Numbered from the stretch's first letter, positions 11,377 through 23,572 are shown. The stretch: DNA of 64,000 nt from Chrysopilus asiliformis (GCA_964034945.1 OZ035960.1:33534368-33598367); one strand, 5' to 3'. Numbers and translations are program-made. Notes: generated by a model not told the origin, from the sequence alone.

Positions 11377-11925
11377 GGTCTTTCAACAAGGACATAACAA
11401 TTTTGTATTTAAATAAAACACAGAATAATTGAGATATCGGGCTGAAATTTATTCCAGGTGTAGTGGTCACATTTAAGTATGAAATTCAATGTCGTTCATA
11501 TGGCCACCGCGAGCACGTTTGCTGATTGATTCTTTGGAGCCAATTTTCCACCACTCTTCCACACATATCGGCCGGAACGTTGGCAATTTCGCGTTCGATA
11601 TTGTTCCTGAGTTCCTCTAACGTTGTTGGCTTGTTGCCATAAACCAACGACTTAACATAACCCCATAAAAAGAAATCCAACGGCGTTAAATCGCATGAGC
11701 GAGGTGGCCATTCGACCGGACCATTTCTCGAGATTACACGATTGCGACCACCGACTCAGAATTTCGGTAGTAAGTTTTAATAATTTCCAAACGTTGCTCG
11801 TTCCTGAACTTCACCATGATAAAAATATAAACCGTGACTGACGTTTTAGCATTGCCAGATCATAAAAAAAGTTTTAGGGTGCGTTTTTATTAAAATACAA
11901 AATTGATATGTCCTTGTTGAAAGAC
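11377..11925 (-). mobile_element. Internally deleted Tc1/mariner-like element
   Basis: Inverted terminal repeats of about 35 bp ('TCTTTCAACAAGGACATA' then 'CAATTTTGTATTT') bound about 550 bp. The interior holds the first about 27 codons and the last about 85 codons of a transposase on the minus strand. It is an internal-deletion derivative, i.e. a MITE in the making. The target duplication is not certain. Confidence 0.75.
11486..11817 (-). pseudogene. Tc1/mariner transposase, N- and C-terminal ends only
   Basis: From ATG at 11817 it reads 'MVKFRNEQRLEIIKTYYRN', a typical start for an insect mariner-like transposase. The frame stops soon after 'SVVAIV'. The rest is in another frame: 'RNGPVEWPPRSCDLTPLDFF' then 'LWGYVKSLVYGNKPTT', the region around the last acidic catalytic residue and the C-terminus, ending at 11486. 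The central catalytic region is deleted. A similar C-terminus ('WGYLKEKVYVNKPTT') is in the separate element at 53771-54332, but its termini differ, so these are different families. Confidence 0.8.
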
Positions 11926-11929
11926 TCTT

Positions 11930-12560
11930 TACTATCGGCTGTACCCCAGACCCCTCGGTATTTTTATTTGTTTTCTTAAGAAGTTTCCGGAAACCGAGAA
12001 AGATAGAGGAAAACAACCCGCCTGTTAAGTGTTAAGAAAACTTTATCAAAACCCATTCACTAGTTTTTGAGAAAGCAGGAGAGGAGAATGATCTGTCTAA
12101 CGATGAAAACAGTATCAAAATCCATTCAGTAGTTCAAAAGAGAACAAGAGAGGGAGTTTCCAGAACAGAGGTGTATTTAAATTTATTGGAAAAAAATTTC
12201 CTGGTATACGACCTACTCAATAATGAAAACCGCATCGAAATCCATTTAGGAGATAACAGGAGAGGTAGAATATTTAACAGCCGCAAGGTTTATTAATAAG
12301 TTCGGAGTATTATTACAACTATGTAAATTTTCAGCTAATTAGGTTGAGTCCTTTACGCGTAATTCGGTTGAATACCTTAAAAAGTAGGTTTGTGGTGGGG
12401 ATAAATGATTGCGGGGGAACGAGGGATGGTGGTGAAATAAAATATAGTCTATAAGCTGGCCAGATATCTAAGCTACGTTTAGAAAAAAAAACCGCATCAA
12501 AATCGGACCAGTGGTTTTTGAGCCAAACCCGGACATTATATAAAGACAGATAGATAGCCA
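11930..12560. repeat. Iterated 'ATCAAAATCCATTCA' repeat and associated fragment
   Basis: A block of the type 'AAAAC.G.ATC.AAATCCATT' then 'AGTAGTT...GAGA' occurs at about 12040, 12105 and 12225, and a relative ('GCATCAAAATCGGACCAGTG') at 12493. Such blocks followed by an ACAGAYRG tract (12544-12575) resemble the Helitron-like modules elsewhere in the window. Noncoding. Confidence 0.45.
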
Positions 12561-12587
12561 GACGGACTGACAGCAGACGTTGTCTTT

Positions 12588-12730
12588 TATATCTGTGGCA
12601 ACAAGTCATAAGGGCATAAGTCTGTTTTTAGGCTAAGCCAAATTGCTCTGTCTATTAAAGTAAATACAGATCTTTTTATCTTGATCTGAAAATCGACTTA
12701 GGCTCTTATGACTCGTTGCCACAGATATAT
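12588..12730. repeat. Inverted repeat, arms about 36 bp
   Basis: 'ATATCTGTGGCAACAAGTCA' at 12588 is mirrored by 'TGACTCGTTGCCACAGATAT' ending near 12728, with inner 'TAAG...CATAAGTC' / 'GACTTAGGCTCTTA' also matching. Probably a small MITE; it abuts the Helitron-like element at 12735. Confidence 0.6.
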
Positions 12731-12734
12731 TATA

Positions 12735-13057
12735 CTAGCTTGCATACCCGTCGTTGCCAGGTTAAGTTTTTTCATTTTTTTGATGGTCTATGTTGGAGCT
12801 AAACTTCAGGCCAATCGGCTCGGTAGTTTCCCCGCGAAAGAGTAACATAGCGCAAAAACCAAGTTTCGATATCACTTTACCCCATCCCCTTACTGTCCCC
12901 ACCCCTCGCGCTACTTTTCCGTATACCTATGTTGGAACCAAAACTACCGCAGACACTCATGCCAAATTTCAAGTCAATCGGTTCAGCCGTTTTTGCGTGA
13001 AAGAGGAACAGACAGACAGACAGACAGATACCAACGCATTTTTATATATTAGTATGA
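12735..13057 (-). mobile_element. Helitron-like nonautonomous element (copy D)
   Basis: On the minus strand it starts TCATACTAATATATAAAAAT after an A and ends CTAG before T (12735-12738). Close to the 3' end lies 'AACCTGGCAACGACGGGT', a short imperfect hairpin. A-to-T insertion, 5' TC, 3' hairpin and CTAG are the Helitron signature. It includes a (CTGT)n tract next to 'TTGACTTGAAATTTGGC'. No Rep/helicase is present. Confidence 0.5.
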
Positions 13058-14500
13058 TATGATAAAGAAGTGATATAGGATAACACATTCCTCAAAACTA
13101 AATTATATTCATTTTTAAAAATATCTATTTTGTTCACGCCCAAAGAGATGTTTAGAAATTCAAAACACAGAAAAACGAACTTCCAGAAGTTTGCAAAAAT
13201 GGAAAGAAACATAAGTCCAATCCCAATGCAAAGATTTTTCCAATAAGAGGTGTTATTCCCCTAATATAATTCGAAAAGAGCTTTTAACAAAGTATTTCAT
13301 CTATTTGCCACTAGATGGCGCAAGGAGTCAGATTTGAAATTAAAGCGATTGTTTGAATTCGTTGAGTGCAAAATATAAGAATTTTGCAATTAGAAAATCG
13401 TTCTAGTAAAATTTCCAATGGGTCGTAGTTTTTTCTTTTCTATCAAAATTAGAATTTCAATCTAATTTGCAGAATGAAATATTTGGGCTAGTATTTTCAT
13501 ATGTAAATTGTTCGCATTAAAATTGAAAAAAAAACAACGATAACCATTTAAAAAATATTTTTTTTTGATGTGAGAACTTTTTTTCTTCAAGTTGCATGAT
13601 ACAAAATAATATGGCTAGGCAAAGCTTCTTCAAGATTTTTTAGCATGATTTTACATAAAAAATTTCCATAGCACGCTAAGAAAATTGTAGATAATTTCTC
13701 TTTGCACTAAACACCGGCATAAAATAACATGAAAAATTATATCTGACAGTTTAATGTGTTTCGAGAAGAGCAAAAGCGTAACTATGCAATGATGAAATTT
13801 TAAAATTCATTTGAAATTATTTCACTTGTTTTTTCTTTTTAACAACCATTTAAATTCCAAAAAAAAAACGCATGAAATCATAAAGAAGAATGAGACTATT
13901 CTAAGCAACTATTATCCCATCTTAATCGGAATATTCCTTTTCAATGTCATCCTTTCGAGATGCTGCTGCAGATTTGGCACAATGGAGATCTCTGAAGACC
14001 CAATTCCCTTAAATTACAAAAAAAAACGCTAAAAAAACAAATTCTTATTGATCTTCATGGGGAACAAAGAATGGAGGATCACTGATCAGCGATCGATTTG
14101 TAAGCAAGCGGATAGCTTTGTGGCGATTCACAGTCGTAATTATATGTTTTGGATAAAAGAACAGTTTCAAGGAAATCGGCTCCTTGAGATGATCTGGAAT
14201 TGAATGAAGGGCAGACGATAAATATGCTACAGAACATTGTTATGCTTTAGGCCATAACGGTAGTTAAGTATTATAAAAATTGCACGAGCCTCGCCTGAAA
14301 TTCATTCAAATTTTCATTTTCATTTCATTCGAATTAAGGGCATAATATGCATGCATACACATCCGTAAGATACTTTAAAATTAATTTAGAAATTTCTAAA
14401 AAAATCGAGAATAGTTGTAACCAATTCAATTTTTTTTAACTATTAAGGGATTATTTCTACATGTAAACTTCAAAGTGCAGCATTTCGACTCTTATTTCTC
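13058..14500. other. AT-rich stretch
   Basis: No gene or well-bounded repeat recognised. Short open frames here are driven by A/T composition. Confidence 0.4.
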
Positions 14501-14781
14501 AAAATATTAAGTTGATCGGAGGAACACTGTCGAAGTTATGCGACTTTCAAGTTATGTGTGCACCCGGATTTGGAGCATTCATGACATAACTTAAAACTTT
14601 AATTCTGGTTTTCTCAAAACAACGTTTCAAAAAGCGGTGCAAGCGATTGCCCAATAACCACTCAACCGATTTGTTTAAAGTTATGTAGTTTATCTAGACC
14701 TTGGCGGAACCGTTTTCTTATTTATATTTTTCACAGTCAAAAAATAGGCCAATTTTTACCATAAAATCGATACTTTACTTT

Positions 14782-15114
14782 GGTTGGTTGGTTGGTTTGA
14801 TAGGAGGGGGGTTCACCAGGGAACCCCACGCACGCAGGCCTCAAGTTGGGCCCATTGTACACCTCCGATGTCCCTCGCTGGAGCAGATTGAGCTCAAGTA
14901 CGGTTGTTTAGCCATCCCGCCAGTGCTATATATTTTCGAATCGGCTCCCAGCCCTGAGTTCCTGCCTCATGGAGTTCCTCTAGAAAGGGATAGCCGAAGC
15001 ATTTGACGCGAGTACGGGTTAAGGCTGGACAGTGACACAAAAAGTGCTCCACCGTTTCCCGCTCTTCTCCGCAGCCCCTGCATTGTGGATTATCCACCAG
15101 CCTCATCTTGAAAG
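14782..15114 (-). mobile_element. 5'-truncated LINE with 14-bp target duplications
   Basis: Direct repeats CGATACTTTACTTT occur at 14768-14781 and 15115-15128. The element's 3' end is at 14782 and consists of an (AACC)n tail on the minus strand. The coding remnant (14894-15114, minus) is described separately. The clean target duplication and short simple-repeat tail indicate a relatively recent target-primed insertion. Confidence 0.85.
14894..15114 (-). pseudogene. LINE ORF2 C-terminal zinc-knuckle remnant
   Basis: The frame reads 'KMRLVDNPQCRGCGEERETV' then 'EHFLCHCPAL' and ends '...WLNNRT' at 14894. The Cys-x2-Cys-x8-His-x4-Cys spacing matches the C-terminal knuckle of fly LINE ORF2 proteins, also present in the LINE at 3201-4148 ('CRSCGDVDEEE...HLLCHCPAL'). 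The 3' ends differ (AACC repeats here versus 'CCTAACC'), so this is a different family. No upstream domains remain. Confidence 0.8.
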
Positions 15115-15695
15115 CGATACTTTACTTTAAAATGTACGCTATTTTGTTCATAATTGATTTTTTAAAATTTGAAATGGCAAAGGACAGTATTATGTATAAT
15201 ACTTCATAAAAACATAAGAAAAGCTACAATTGCTAGGGGCCAATCGTCAAATTTTAAGAAAAAAATTTTATTTTACAGAATATCCATCTGTGCTGGAGGG
15301 GAAGGGGGAAATGGGATGGGGGAGGTATGGGGCGAGGGAGAAGTGTCCAATTGGATTTTAAATACATTTAACCTTTATAAATTTTTCTATACTGCTTACC
15401 GTTTCCGAGAAAATTTGCATGAATATTCCATTCGTATGGGAGAGGAAGAGGGAGTGGTCCAACCGGATTTTTCTGTATGCATGAGTTATGTAGAATCATA
15501 TTCTGAATACATTTTTCCTTTCTAAATTTTTCAATACAACTCGCCGTTTTCGAGAAAATTGCAAAAAAACTGTTTCGTTTGTATGAGGAGGGGAGAAGGA
15601 ATGGCCTGATTTCGCCCGTTGAAGAACTTAGCCTTGCTATTTACTAAAAATGAATCTGTAAAAAAAATTAAGTCTCTATCTCAATCTTTTAGGAA

Positions 15696-15768
15696 ATGAT
15701 GGTGGGCAGACAGACGGACAGACTGACGGAAAGACAGATGGGCAGACAGACGGACAGACTTGCGGACA

Positions 15769-15803
<35 letters not shown>

Positions 15804-16045
15804 AGATATACAGACGAACAGACAGACGGACAGACAGACGGACAGACAGATGGACAGACAGACCGATGGACAGACAGACGGACCGACAGACAGACAGATG
15901 GACAGACGAACAGACAGACGAACAGACAGACGGATAAATAGACAGACAGACGGATAAACAGACAGACAGACGGATAAACAGACAGACAGACGGATAAACA
16001 GACAGACAGATGGAGAGACAGACGGAGAGACAGACGGACAGTTGA
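15696..16045. repeat. (CAGA/CGGA)n tetranucleotide array
   Basis: About 350 bp of GACAGACAGACGGACA-type repeats with occasional TA or TG interruptions, adjoining the conserved AAGTCTCTATCTCAATC box of family X. Long open frames over it (Arg/Gln/Thr/Asp-rich) are simple-repeat artefacts. Confidence 0.95.
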
Positions 16046-16059
16046 AAGGACCTGCGGAA

Positions 16060-16681
16060 ATAAAATTATTATTTTAGTGCAATTAATTACATCATTTTTT
16101 GTCGATTCAGAATTGTTTTTTGTACGAATATGTTTTGGTTTATTCTATTATGCCGATTTTTACCAAAGTCCCAATCCGAAATTTGTTTGTTGTCAATCAT
16201 CCCAAAAACGGCCAGACCGATTTTTACAAAATTTTGCAGAAATTGCACTTTTCCGAAATTGAACATTTCATTGTTATAGTTACATATGTGATCGGTTCAA
16301 AAAATACGTGACATATTCAGGGTCTTGAGGTAGTACGGTGGCGGTATTAAATACCCAAAGAATCACAAAAGAAAGGGGTGGAGGGGTGAGGCAAGTCTGA
16401 AAAGGCAAATATGAGCACGACGGGTTTTATGGACCCATTATAGTAAATATTCAAATTTTTCGACAAATATTCCAATTTTTATTATTTTGCTACAAAAAAA
16501 AAATGCTCTAGTATGGAGTTTAGGTACAGAAAGTATAGTTTATATTATTCAGAAACAATAAAATATCGATCTGTTTTTTGGTCGCGGTATATAAATAGAA
16601 ATTTAAGGAAAGAATAAAAAATTAAGCAAAGATTTTTTTATTCGTTGAAAAAACGTCGTAAGATTTTCATAAATAAAATTA
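16060..16681. other. AT-rich stretch with a partial TTA-family MITE
   Basis: 'CGGTTCAAAAAATACGTGAC' at about 16292 resembles one end of the 23915-24087 MITE; the remainder is unassigned. Confidence 0.4.
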
Positions 16682-16835
16682 GGCACTGTTCATAAAAAGT
16701 CCCGTTATTTTAGGTTTTCGGACTGTTACCTTCCCCACGTCAAACTTTTCCGCAATTGTTTGTTTGGAGTTGCTGTGAAACTACCGCATTGTCCCTCCCG
16801 ACCCTAAAAGTGTGACGTATTTCATGGACAGTTCT
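16682..16835. mobile_element. 154-bp MITE, TTA target duplication
   Basis: Left end GGCACTGTTCATAAA, right end (complement) AGAACTGTCCATGAAATACG, flanked by TTA (16679-16681; 16836-16838). Same family as 23915-24087 and 60422-60885. A 3-bp TTA duplication suggests a PIF/Harbinger-type mobiliser. Confidence 0.65.
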
Positions 16836-16838
16836 TTA

Positions 16839-18604
16839 CCCGCAAATAATAATCTTTTCGTGCAAAATTTAAAAAAATATATGTATCATAAATCAATCGG
16901 TCGAATTAATTACAAAGCAACTTCCGATGTAACTCGGAATTTTTCCTTAGAGACAGCAACTGATAGATGAAAAGTGACAACAAAATATTTACTTTAAAAA
17001 TAACCAAAATGTTATTAACCCCTTCATAGTCATACTGTTCCAATTGTAGCTAATCTAGTAAATGTAGAAAAAGTAAGTGATGTATTTTTTTTTTCTTAAA
17101 AATAACGAAACCCTCAGTGGATTTGTCCAATTATAGGCATTACACGCGTTCTCCTGTGCATAACACCGTCCGTCCCCAAAAATAGAGATTGTAAAAAAAA
17201 TTGTATGTTAATCATTTGGGTCTCCATGCATACAGCATCCAACATAATCATCGCACAATGGATTTAAAGCCTAGCACGTGTATAAACGGTGGAGAATAGA
17301 ACAGGGATTTGGTAAGGCTATATGGACACCTCCATTCCAATAAGACGAGGCCGTTTTTTTTCTATCTGTTTTTTTTTCTTTCCAAGAGACACAGTCCGTT
17401 CGTCTAATTCTTCTCACGTGGGTGGGTAAATAATAGATTTTCCGACCAGTTTCATATTTATTAAGCTCCACTTTACATGAAGGGAAACTCAAACATAACT
17501 TTTCCTTTCTCGACACTTTGACTCGGTCTGATGTCTTCGCTACAAAACACTGTTCCCATGTCGATCTATGCTGCAACATTAAAGCAAGCATAACATCATA
17601 CATTTGAGGCTATGATGCCATCCGATTCCGCTGTATTTGTCACATCCCGGCCACCGTTGTTTTTACCGGGCGCGGTACACAATGTATTTTTGGAGTCTAA
17701 TTGCATCTACGATGGGAAATTTATTGCAATGATAGATGTAACTGTCGTTTGAAGGAAGCGCGCGTGCAACTGCTATACCAAAATAAAGCAAAAAAAAAAA
17801 ACAAGAAAAATTGAGGAAAAAAATAATAAGAAAAACAGCCGGAAAAATCCACACGATCAACGTATGCGTATAAAAACGACAGAACCGAGTTTAATCGAAT
17901 GAAAATTACCAATGGAGATGCAAAGTGTTGTTTTTTTCTTCGGCTTGAGATGAAGAGGGTTAAGGATCATAATAGAGTAAAATGCCGTGAAAAAAGACTA
18001 AGAAGCGGACATCACCTCAAAAAGGTTTCAAAATGATTGTATTAAAAAGCGTGCGGTGCGCATCTTAAGCGTACATCACACGTAAACACACACGAAGTGA
18101 CGTTGGTGATAAAAACGTGTGCAACCATTAAATTCAGGGCGACAAGAATTTATGTTCAATTATGCGTTTTTCTCCTCACTTTGACAGAAGTCAAAGTGTT
18201 TATGACATTTTTATGTGAAAGTTTTTTTTTTGCCCTATAGACCAACTTTTTTTTGTGTTTTCGTTTGTTCAAGAATCTGATCAGCTTCCTGTATGACAGA
18301 ACAGCTTTGGGTTGTTGTACTTTTTAAGTAGCAATAAAAAAAACTGATTAATTCGATATGCACACATTTATTTTTGTATTATTTGGATTAAAATTTCTAT
18401 TAATTTCATCGAGAGGTTTCAAAAATGCAACAGATTGGATAGTTTGAAATTGAAATGTCTGGATCGGCAAATTTCTTTTTTTTTTGTAAATGAAAATAAA
18501 ACATTTTCCCCAAAGAAGTTTTATCAACGAAATAGCGTATACTGATATGCGAAGAAAATCTAATTTATCACCAAGAACCAAACTGTTTGTAATAGAAAAT
18601 TTAA
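16839..18604. other. Unannotated stretch
   Basis: No gene recognised. A 110-codon minus-strand frame at 17271-17603 has no family motif and no splice or signal context; I do not call it. The rest is AT-rich. Confidence 0.4.
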
Positions 18605-19490
18605 TTTAATTGCTGAAATTTGGCTTGACTTGTTTGGCTAGGGTTAATTTCGAATTTTGAGCGGCGTAACTTCAAATTTGGCGCGGGGTAACTTTGAATT
18701 TGGTGGCCCTGCGACGAATTTTTCCGAATCTCCTGAAGCCATAACCTTAAGGTGCCGCTCCACATGAGAGTAAATACGAGAGTAACTCTCAAAAACTCTC
18801 GAGAGTTACTCCCAGGAGGTTGTCCATTTGAGAGTTAATTTTGGCGATTTTTCTCGTTTCAAGACCAATATCTTGATTTTTTTGACATCTTGATTTTTTT
18901 GACATCTTGATTTTTTTGACATCTTGCTTTGGCGAGTTCTCGAGAGCTACTAGCGAAATTCAAACGCCGTTCGTATATGGCGAGCAACTCCCCAAGAGTT
19001 CAGTGGGTGCTAGAGAGTAGAGAGTAAAGATGTCGAGTAGAGATGTCGAGTAGAGATGTCGACTAGAGAATAGAATCACTTTTGACAGCTCGCAGAAACT
19101 AGCTCGCGAGTTTTTGCAAGTTTCTGCGAGCGACTCTGAGAGACGTGTCCATTTGCGACTAGCTGCTATCGAGAGGTTCTCGCCCGCATTTACTCTCATG
19201 TGGAGCGGCACCTTTGATTGTATGTGAAGCCGATGTAAAAATCAGCCCATAAGCACTTAAAACATCAGTGTGGAGGATCTGGCAACTATTTATTTATTCG
19301 TTCAAGAATCTCCTGGACCCACGAATGAAGCTGGAAATTCTGTTCTAGCAGATCCTACCGATATTCAGAGGGTTTAGAAAACTACTGCTAAATGTGTTTA
19401 GTCTACGGTTCTAGAAGAAAGGACACAAGCAGAGATAATTTGGCGGACCTCCTAAAAGTTTCTGGACCACTCAAAAGTGAAATCTTACCA
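18605..19490. repeat. Dispersed repeat Z (copy 1), split by a MITE
   Basis: 'TTGGCTAGGGTTAATTT' through 'GAATTTGGTGGCCCTGCGAC' (18628-18740) is repeated in the same orientation at 23270-23385. Beyond the MITE at 18751-19212, 'AGTTTCTGGA...AAAGTGAAATCTT' (19460-19488) matches 23388-23415, so both are copies of one element. Confidence 0.7.
18751..19212. mobile_element. 462-bp MITE, TTAA-type target
   Basis: Terminal inverted repeats GGTGCCGCTCCACATGAGAG continuing 'TAAAT.CGAGAG'. Flanks are TTAA (18747-18750) and TTTG (19213-19216), i.e. a decayed TTAA duplication. The interior has short tandem repeats ('GACATCTTGATTTTTTT' three times at about 18874-18925; 'GAGTAGAGATGTC' at about 19027-19065). 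Confidence 0.75.
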
Positions 19491-20030
19491 AACTTTCTGC
19501 GTGTGCGAGGATTAAAGTTATTGTAAAAAATCGGTTTAGGCGAAAAACCGAACAAAAAAGGTTCCCGTTTTCCTGTCCAATTGTTACAAATAGGGTTGCC
19601 ATAACAAATTTTAGGAAACTAGATCTCGTGAGTAAAACACTTTAGACATGTTTAATTTATTTAAATAATATCTTAGGGTAAAACGTATAAGAGAAAGTCA
19701 AAACAATTTATTTATTTTTATAATAAACGCATAAAACATTTATTATAAACTTTAACTGTGTATATTGTGGGTATATGAATTTAACGATAATTTGTAAGGA
19801 CGACTTCTACCAGTAAATCTTAACCTTAAATTGACATTGACTTTTCTCTCGTTGCTATCTCTCATGTTTTCAGCACAGTGACTCTGAAATCTTCAGTACC
19901 TTCATACAGTATGGTGTTGCATGCCGAGTTAAAAGCACGGATTTGGTATGTGATTAGAACGTAGTGCATTTGGATCATGTGGATCCATTGGACATGATTT
20001 TCACCTCATAAATTAAGGGTTAACCGATTT
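19491..20030. other. AT-rich stretch
   Basis: No gene or element recognised. Confidence 0.4.
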
Positions 20031-20039
20031 TGATGCGAT

Positions 20040-20345
20040 TTTTTGAATTCGAGAGCTGTGGGCGTCCCAAAAATCCCTTAAATATATAATTTTGAAAAAA
20101 AAAACCGTTTCCGAGAAAATTTCAAAAATCTTCCTCGTTTGTATGGCAGAGGGGAAAGGAGTGGTCCGATTGTCTTTTCATGTATGGCATGTAGAATCAT
20201 GTTCTAAACACTTTTTGTATAAAGAAATTGTTTGAAACTGTTTTCGAGAAAATTGCAAAAATCTTTCCGATTTGAATAGATGAGGGGAGAAAAATTGAAA
20301 GGGGTAGTTCAATTTTCGTCATTCTCGGACGGGTTTTATCTTTTG
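20040..20345. repeat. Fold-back family X fragment
   Basis: Alternating 'CGTTTCCGAGAAAATTTCAA', 'TTGTATGGCAGAGGGGAAAG' and 'AGTGGTCCGATT' blocks are those of the family X arms at 15.2-15.6 and 62.9-63.3 kb. The ends are lost. Confidence 0.55.
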
Positions 20346-21694
20346 GTAAAAGCCAAATTTCCAAATGTGCCAAATTTAAAAAAATTCAACACAAATATCA
20401 AATTTTTTATCATTGGAGGTTTCATTATGTAAGGCAGGTATCATCTCAACGTGAGGTGGTTAAAGCTATGTTTTTGAAGATTTTTTTAAATTTAAAAAAA
20501 ATTGTAAAGTTCGAAAATGATAAACAAAACTTCGTAATGTGTTTGTGAGACATTGCACCTCGTTAGTTAAACGTTAAATACTGAATATTCTTTTGACAAA
20601 TTCAAGTTTTTCTTATCTTCTATGACATCTTTTTAATTAGATGTCCTTTCGAAATTTAAGTGTAATAAATTCCGACAGGACATCGATTTAACATAATAGA
20701 TAGATAAAATAGATTAAAACCCACATTTAATAAAAAATTGACAGTTCTTCTAAAAAATGGAGATATTTTTTTTATTATCGAAAGTTTCACGTAGTATAAA
20801 AAAAATTAAGTGAAAATCCCATTTCAAGAAGCACTAGATCATCGAAAAGATTTATGTGGAATTTATAGCACGCGCTGAAAACGCAACAACTCCATCGTGC
20901 ATCTTTGATTTTCAAACTCGACTACAAAATTGATTCAATTTTTAACCTTTTAGTCTTAAATAAAGTGAAATGCCACTATTTTCAAGTTTTTTGGTGTTGG
21001 TATTTTTTTTTTATTCTCTTCTTCACGTCAAGACTGCATCCCATTAAACTAATTTCATTGTGCATTAAGAACGAACGAAAACAAAAATATCCGAAAGAAA
21101 AGTAAGAGTGACTAGAAATTATGCGAGGAAAAAAAAACATGAATAAGAAGAAAATGGTCGAATGATACATTTTTATATATACAAAGCTGGAACGTAATAT
21201 TTAGTAGTATAATGGAAATTCACCTCTGTTGCACTAAAAAAAAACGGTAGTCTTGGAGTTTCTATTGAATTATATAACATACTTCAAGTTGATTCTATGA
21301 TGTAGATCCGTGATGAGATTATAAAAAGCCAAAAATAAACTTGAGCAAGTGTAAAATGAGCCATAAAACATAGCGAACGTGTTTAAATTTCTTCGACTTT
21401 ACGCAGAAGGTGACAAAATTGTATGCTCGGTTGATGGTTTTGATTTTATTTCGTATCCACATTGAAATTTATATCATTCGCCCAACAATAATAATACAGA
21501 AGATGCACAGATTTGCTTTGCGAGCCGGACAAATGCAAGCGACATAAGATATTCAACTACCGGAAATTAAAAAAAGATTTAGTAAAAGATCTTCCTGGCT
21601 TACATTTCGTTATCTAAAATATAATTTATTGAATTGCATTAAACGAAACTTAGTTTAAGAAGTAGAAAATTCCTTAAAAATATTTGGTTATTAT
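20346..21694. other. AT-rich stretch
   Basis: No gene or bounded element recognised. Confidence 0.4.
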
Positions 21695-22998
21695 TAGGGT
21701 GATCATATTTTGTTTTGTTCGAATCCGGGACAAATTATTAATGAGGAGGGGGGAGGGGTGAAATTAACCGAAAAGTACGTAAAGAGTCAAAACAGCGCGC
21801 ACCTCGACTGTCAACTCTTTTCCAAAATATGTGAATTTTACCGTCACTTTTTGTGGCATTCTTTTTCTTTAGAATGCATAAGAATTTGCGCCGCATGGAA
21901 AATTTTTAGAGATAAATATCCGTAATGATAAAAAACTTTATAATAAAATGCGCCGCAGCCGATTTTTACTTTCCTCTGTTATAATGAGAAAGTATTGTAT
22001 TCATGACGGAGTCCGACTCGAGAGCGGGTACAGACATAAACTTTCTGATCAGTACGAAATCCGTTTCAGACAAGCATCTGTCTGTCGGTCTGTCAGTCAG
22101 TCCGTTTTATGTATCTTAAATAACTCGAGAACGCGTTGAGCTAGAGACTTGAAATTTTTTGTAAATAAGTTGTACGAAAATCGTAATTTTCTTTGAAGTT
22201 TTGGAAAGTAATAGTAGCTATAGGGAACCTCCCATACAATTCTTTTTTTGGAAAAATACCGTTTTTTGAAAACATTTCGAGACCTATGCGCTTTTGAGAA
22301 TAAATGCATGTAAACAAATCTAAAGGAAATAAAATTTTCAATATCTTTTGCTTAAGTGGTTTTTCCGTATCTCTAACAGTTCTCAATATATTTAAAAAAA
22401 ATTAAGTTTCTCGGAAACTATGCGCTTTTGAGAAACAATTCATATAATATGGATCTATAAACTAATATTTTTTACTGCATTTAAAAAATTTCCTGCATTT
22501 TTTCTTTAACGGGCTTTATATATATTTAACCGTTCTCGAGATATTTGAAAACGTATTATACTATTTTTCACAAATTTTTCCGAAACTAAATATTGCAGAG
22601 GAATCTTTTTCCGCGGGCCGGATCCGGCCCGTGAGGCCTTTCGATCCGGCCCGTGACGTCCAAGCTTGACCCGTAAAAAAAGTTTAAAATAAATTGAATT
22701 ATTAGCACATAACGCCGAATTATTTTTTACCGGTCAAGCACTATCGTTACTAGTTGCAAAAAATTTGCTGCGGCCCGCGATATAACCTCAAATTTCAAAT
22801 TTGGCCCGCCGAAAATCTAGTTGCGTATCCCTGCACTATGGTGATAGAAACTTATGGAAAAACTGCGCCGTAGAGGAAAATTTTTGGCTTCAGAATTAAA
22901 TCGAAGAATCCGGAACAAAAATTTAGATTCTGAGACGCCGGGACATCATCCCTAAATCCCGTATTGTTCTGTCGAATTCGGGGCGTGTGGTCACCCTA
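21695..22998. mobile_element. Composite TAGGGTGA-terminal element with nested repeats
   Basis: The left end TAGGGTGATCATA and the right end (complement) TAGGGTGACCACA are inverted repeats, each followed by 'CGAAT.CGGGACA'-type sequence. Between them lie a family Y repeat (about 21944-22590) with a CTGT tract and the GAGCTAGAGACTTGAAATTT box (22138-22157), and a hAT-type MITE (22596-22833). A similar single end, CCACCCTA at 33675-33682, occurs elsewhere. Noncoding. Confidence 0.55.
22596..22833. mobile_element. hAT-type MITE ('CCGGCCCG' family)
   Basis: It contains 'CCGGATCCGGCCCGTGAGGC' and later 'GCGGCCCGCGA', sequences I know from widely distributed hAT-derived MITEs. The ends are CAGAGGAATC and (complement) CAGGGATACGC, consistent with hAT termini. 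The 8-bp flanks (AAATATTG / CACTATGG) match only partly, so target duplication is weak. Confidence 0.6.
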
Positions 22999-23256
22999 GT
23001 CATTGAATTTTTGGTTGAGTATTTAATTTTCGTAAGGAAAAAATCTAGTAAAGACATGTGGATAAATGATCAAATCCTGGAGATTTCTTTTTACAGTTTT
23101 ACGTAAGCGTTTGATTAATGACTTAAATAAAGAATATGATAATAAAATGGCGTTAATAAAATGATTTAAATAATTTGAAGAATGCTTTTTCGAAGATCCA
23201 GATTTACGACATTAGTAAAAAGCTTTTTTTCGGGAAATTCGTAATACAAATTTTTT

Positions 23257-23420
23257 TTTTGCCAAAATTTGGCTTAACCTTTTTGGCTAGGGTTAATTTT
23301 GAATTTTGAGTGGCGTAACTTTAAATTTGGCGTGGGGTAACTTTGAATTTGGTGGCCCTGCGACGAATTTTTCTGGACTCACTAAGAGTTTCTGGATCTG
23401 AAAAGTGAAATCTTCTTTCG
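23257..23420. repeat. Dispersed repeat Z (copy 2)
   Basis: Same-orientation copy of 18605-18740 plus 19460-19490, here without the 462-bp MITE, giving an empty-site comparison for that insertion. Confidence 0.7.
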
Positions 23421-23572
23421 TCAGCTAAAAATTGAAGACGTTTTTTAGCGAAGACCTTTTTAGGGGGCACCTAAATCTCTTTATGTAACATTTGGCATAA
23501 AAACATAATCTTGAAAAATTCTACTTTTCAGCGCAGACGCTACAGACAAATTTACAGACAAATATATATGTG

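Larger units (their letters stand above)
14500..16060 (-). mobile_element. Fold-back family X arm, reversed, invaded by a LINE
   Basis: 'TCTCAAAACAACGTTTC' (about 14613) and 'CATAAGAAAAGCTACAATTG' (about 15212) match the copy at 62.7-63.4 kb, followed by the same alternating 'TTCGAGAAAATT' blocks and the reversed 'AAGTCTCTATCTCAATC' box (15671-15687), then a tetranucleotide array. The part between 14782 and 15114 is a separate LINE insertion. Confidence 0.6.

Noticed and set aside
15696..15957. Arg/Gln/Thr/Asp-rich frames
   Set aside because: Pure tetranucleotide array.
17271..17603. 110-codon minus-strand frame
   Set aside because: No recognisable motif, no paralogue in the window and no supporting context.
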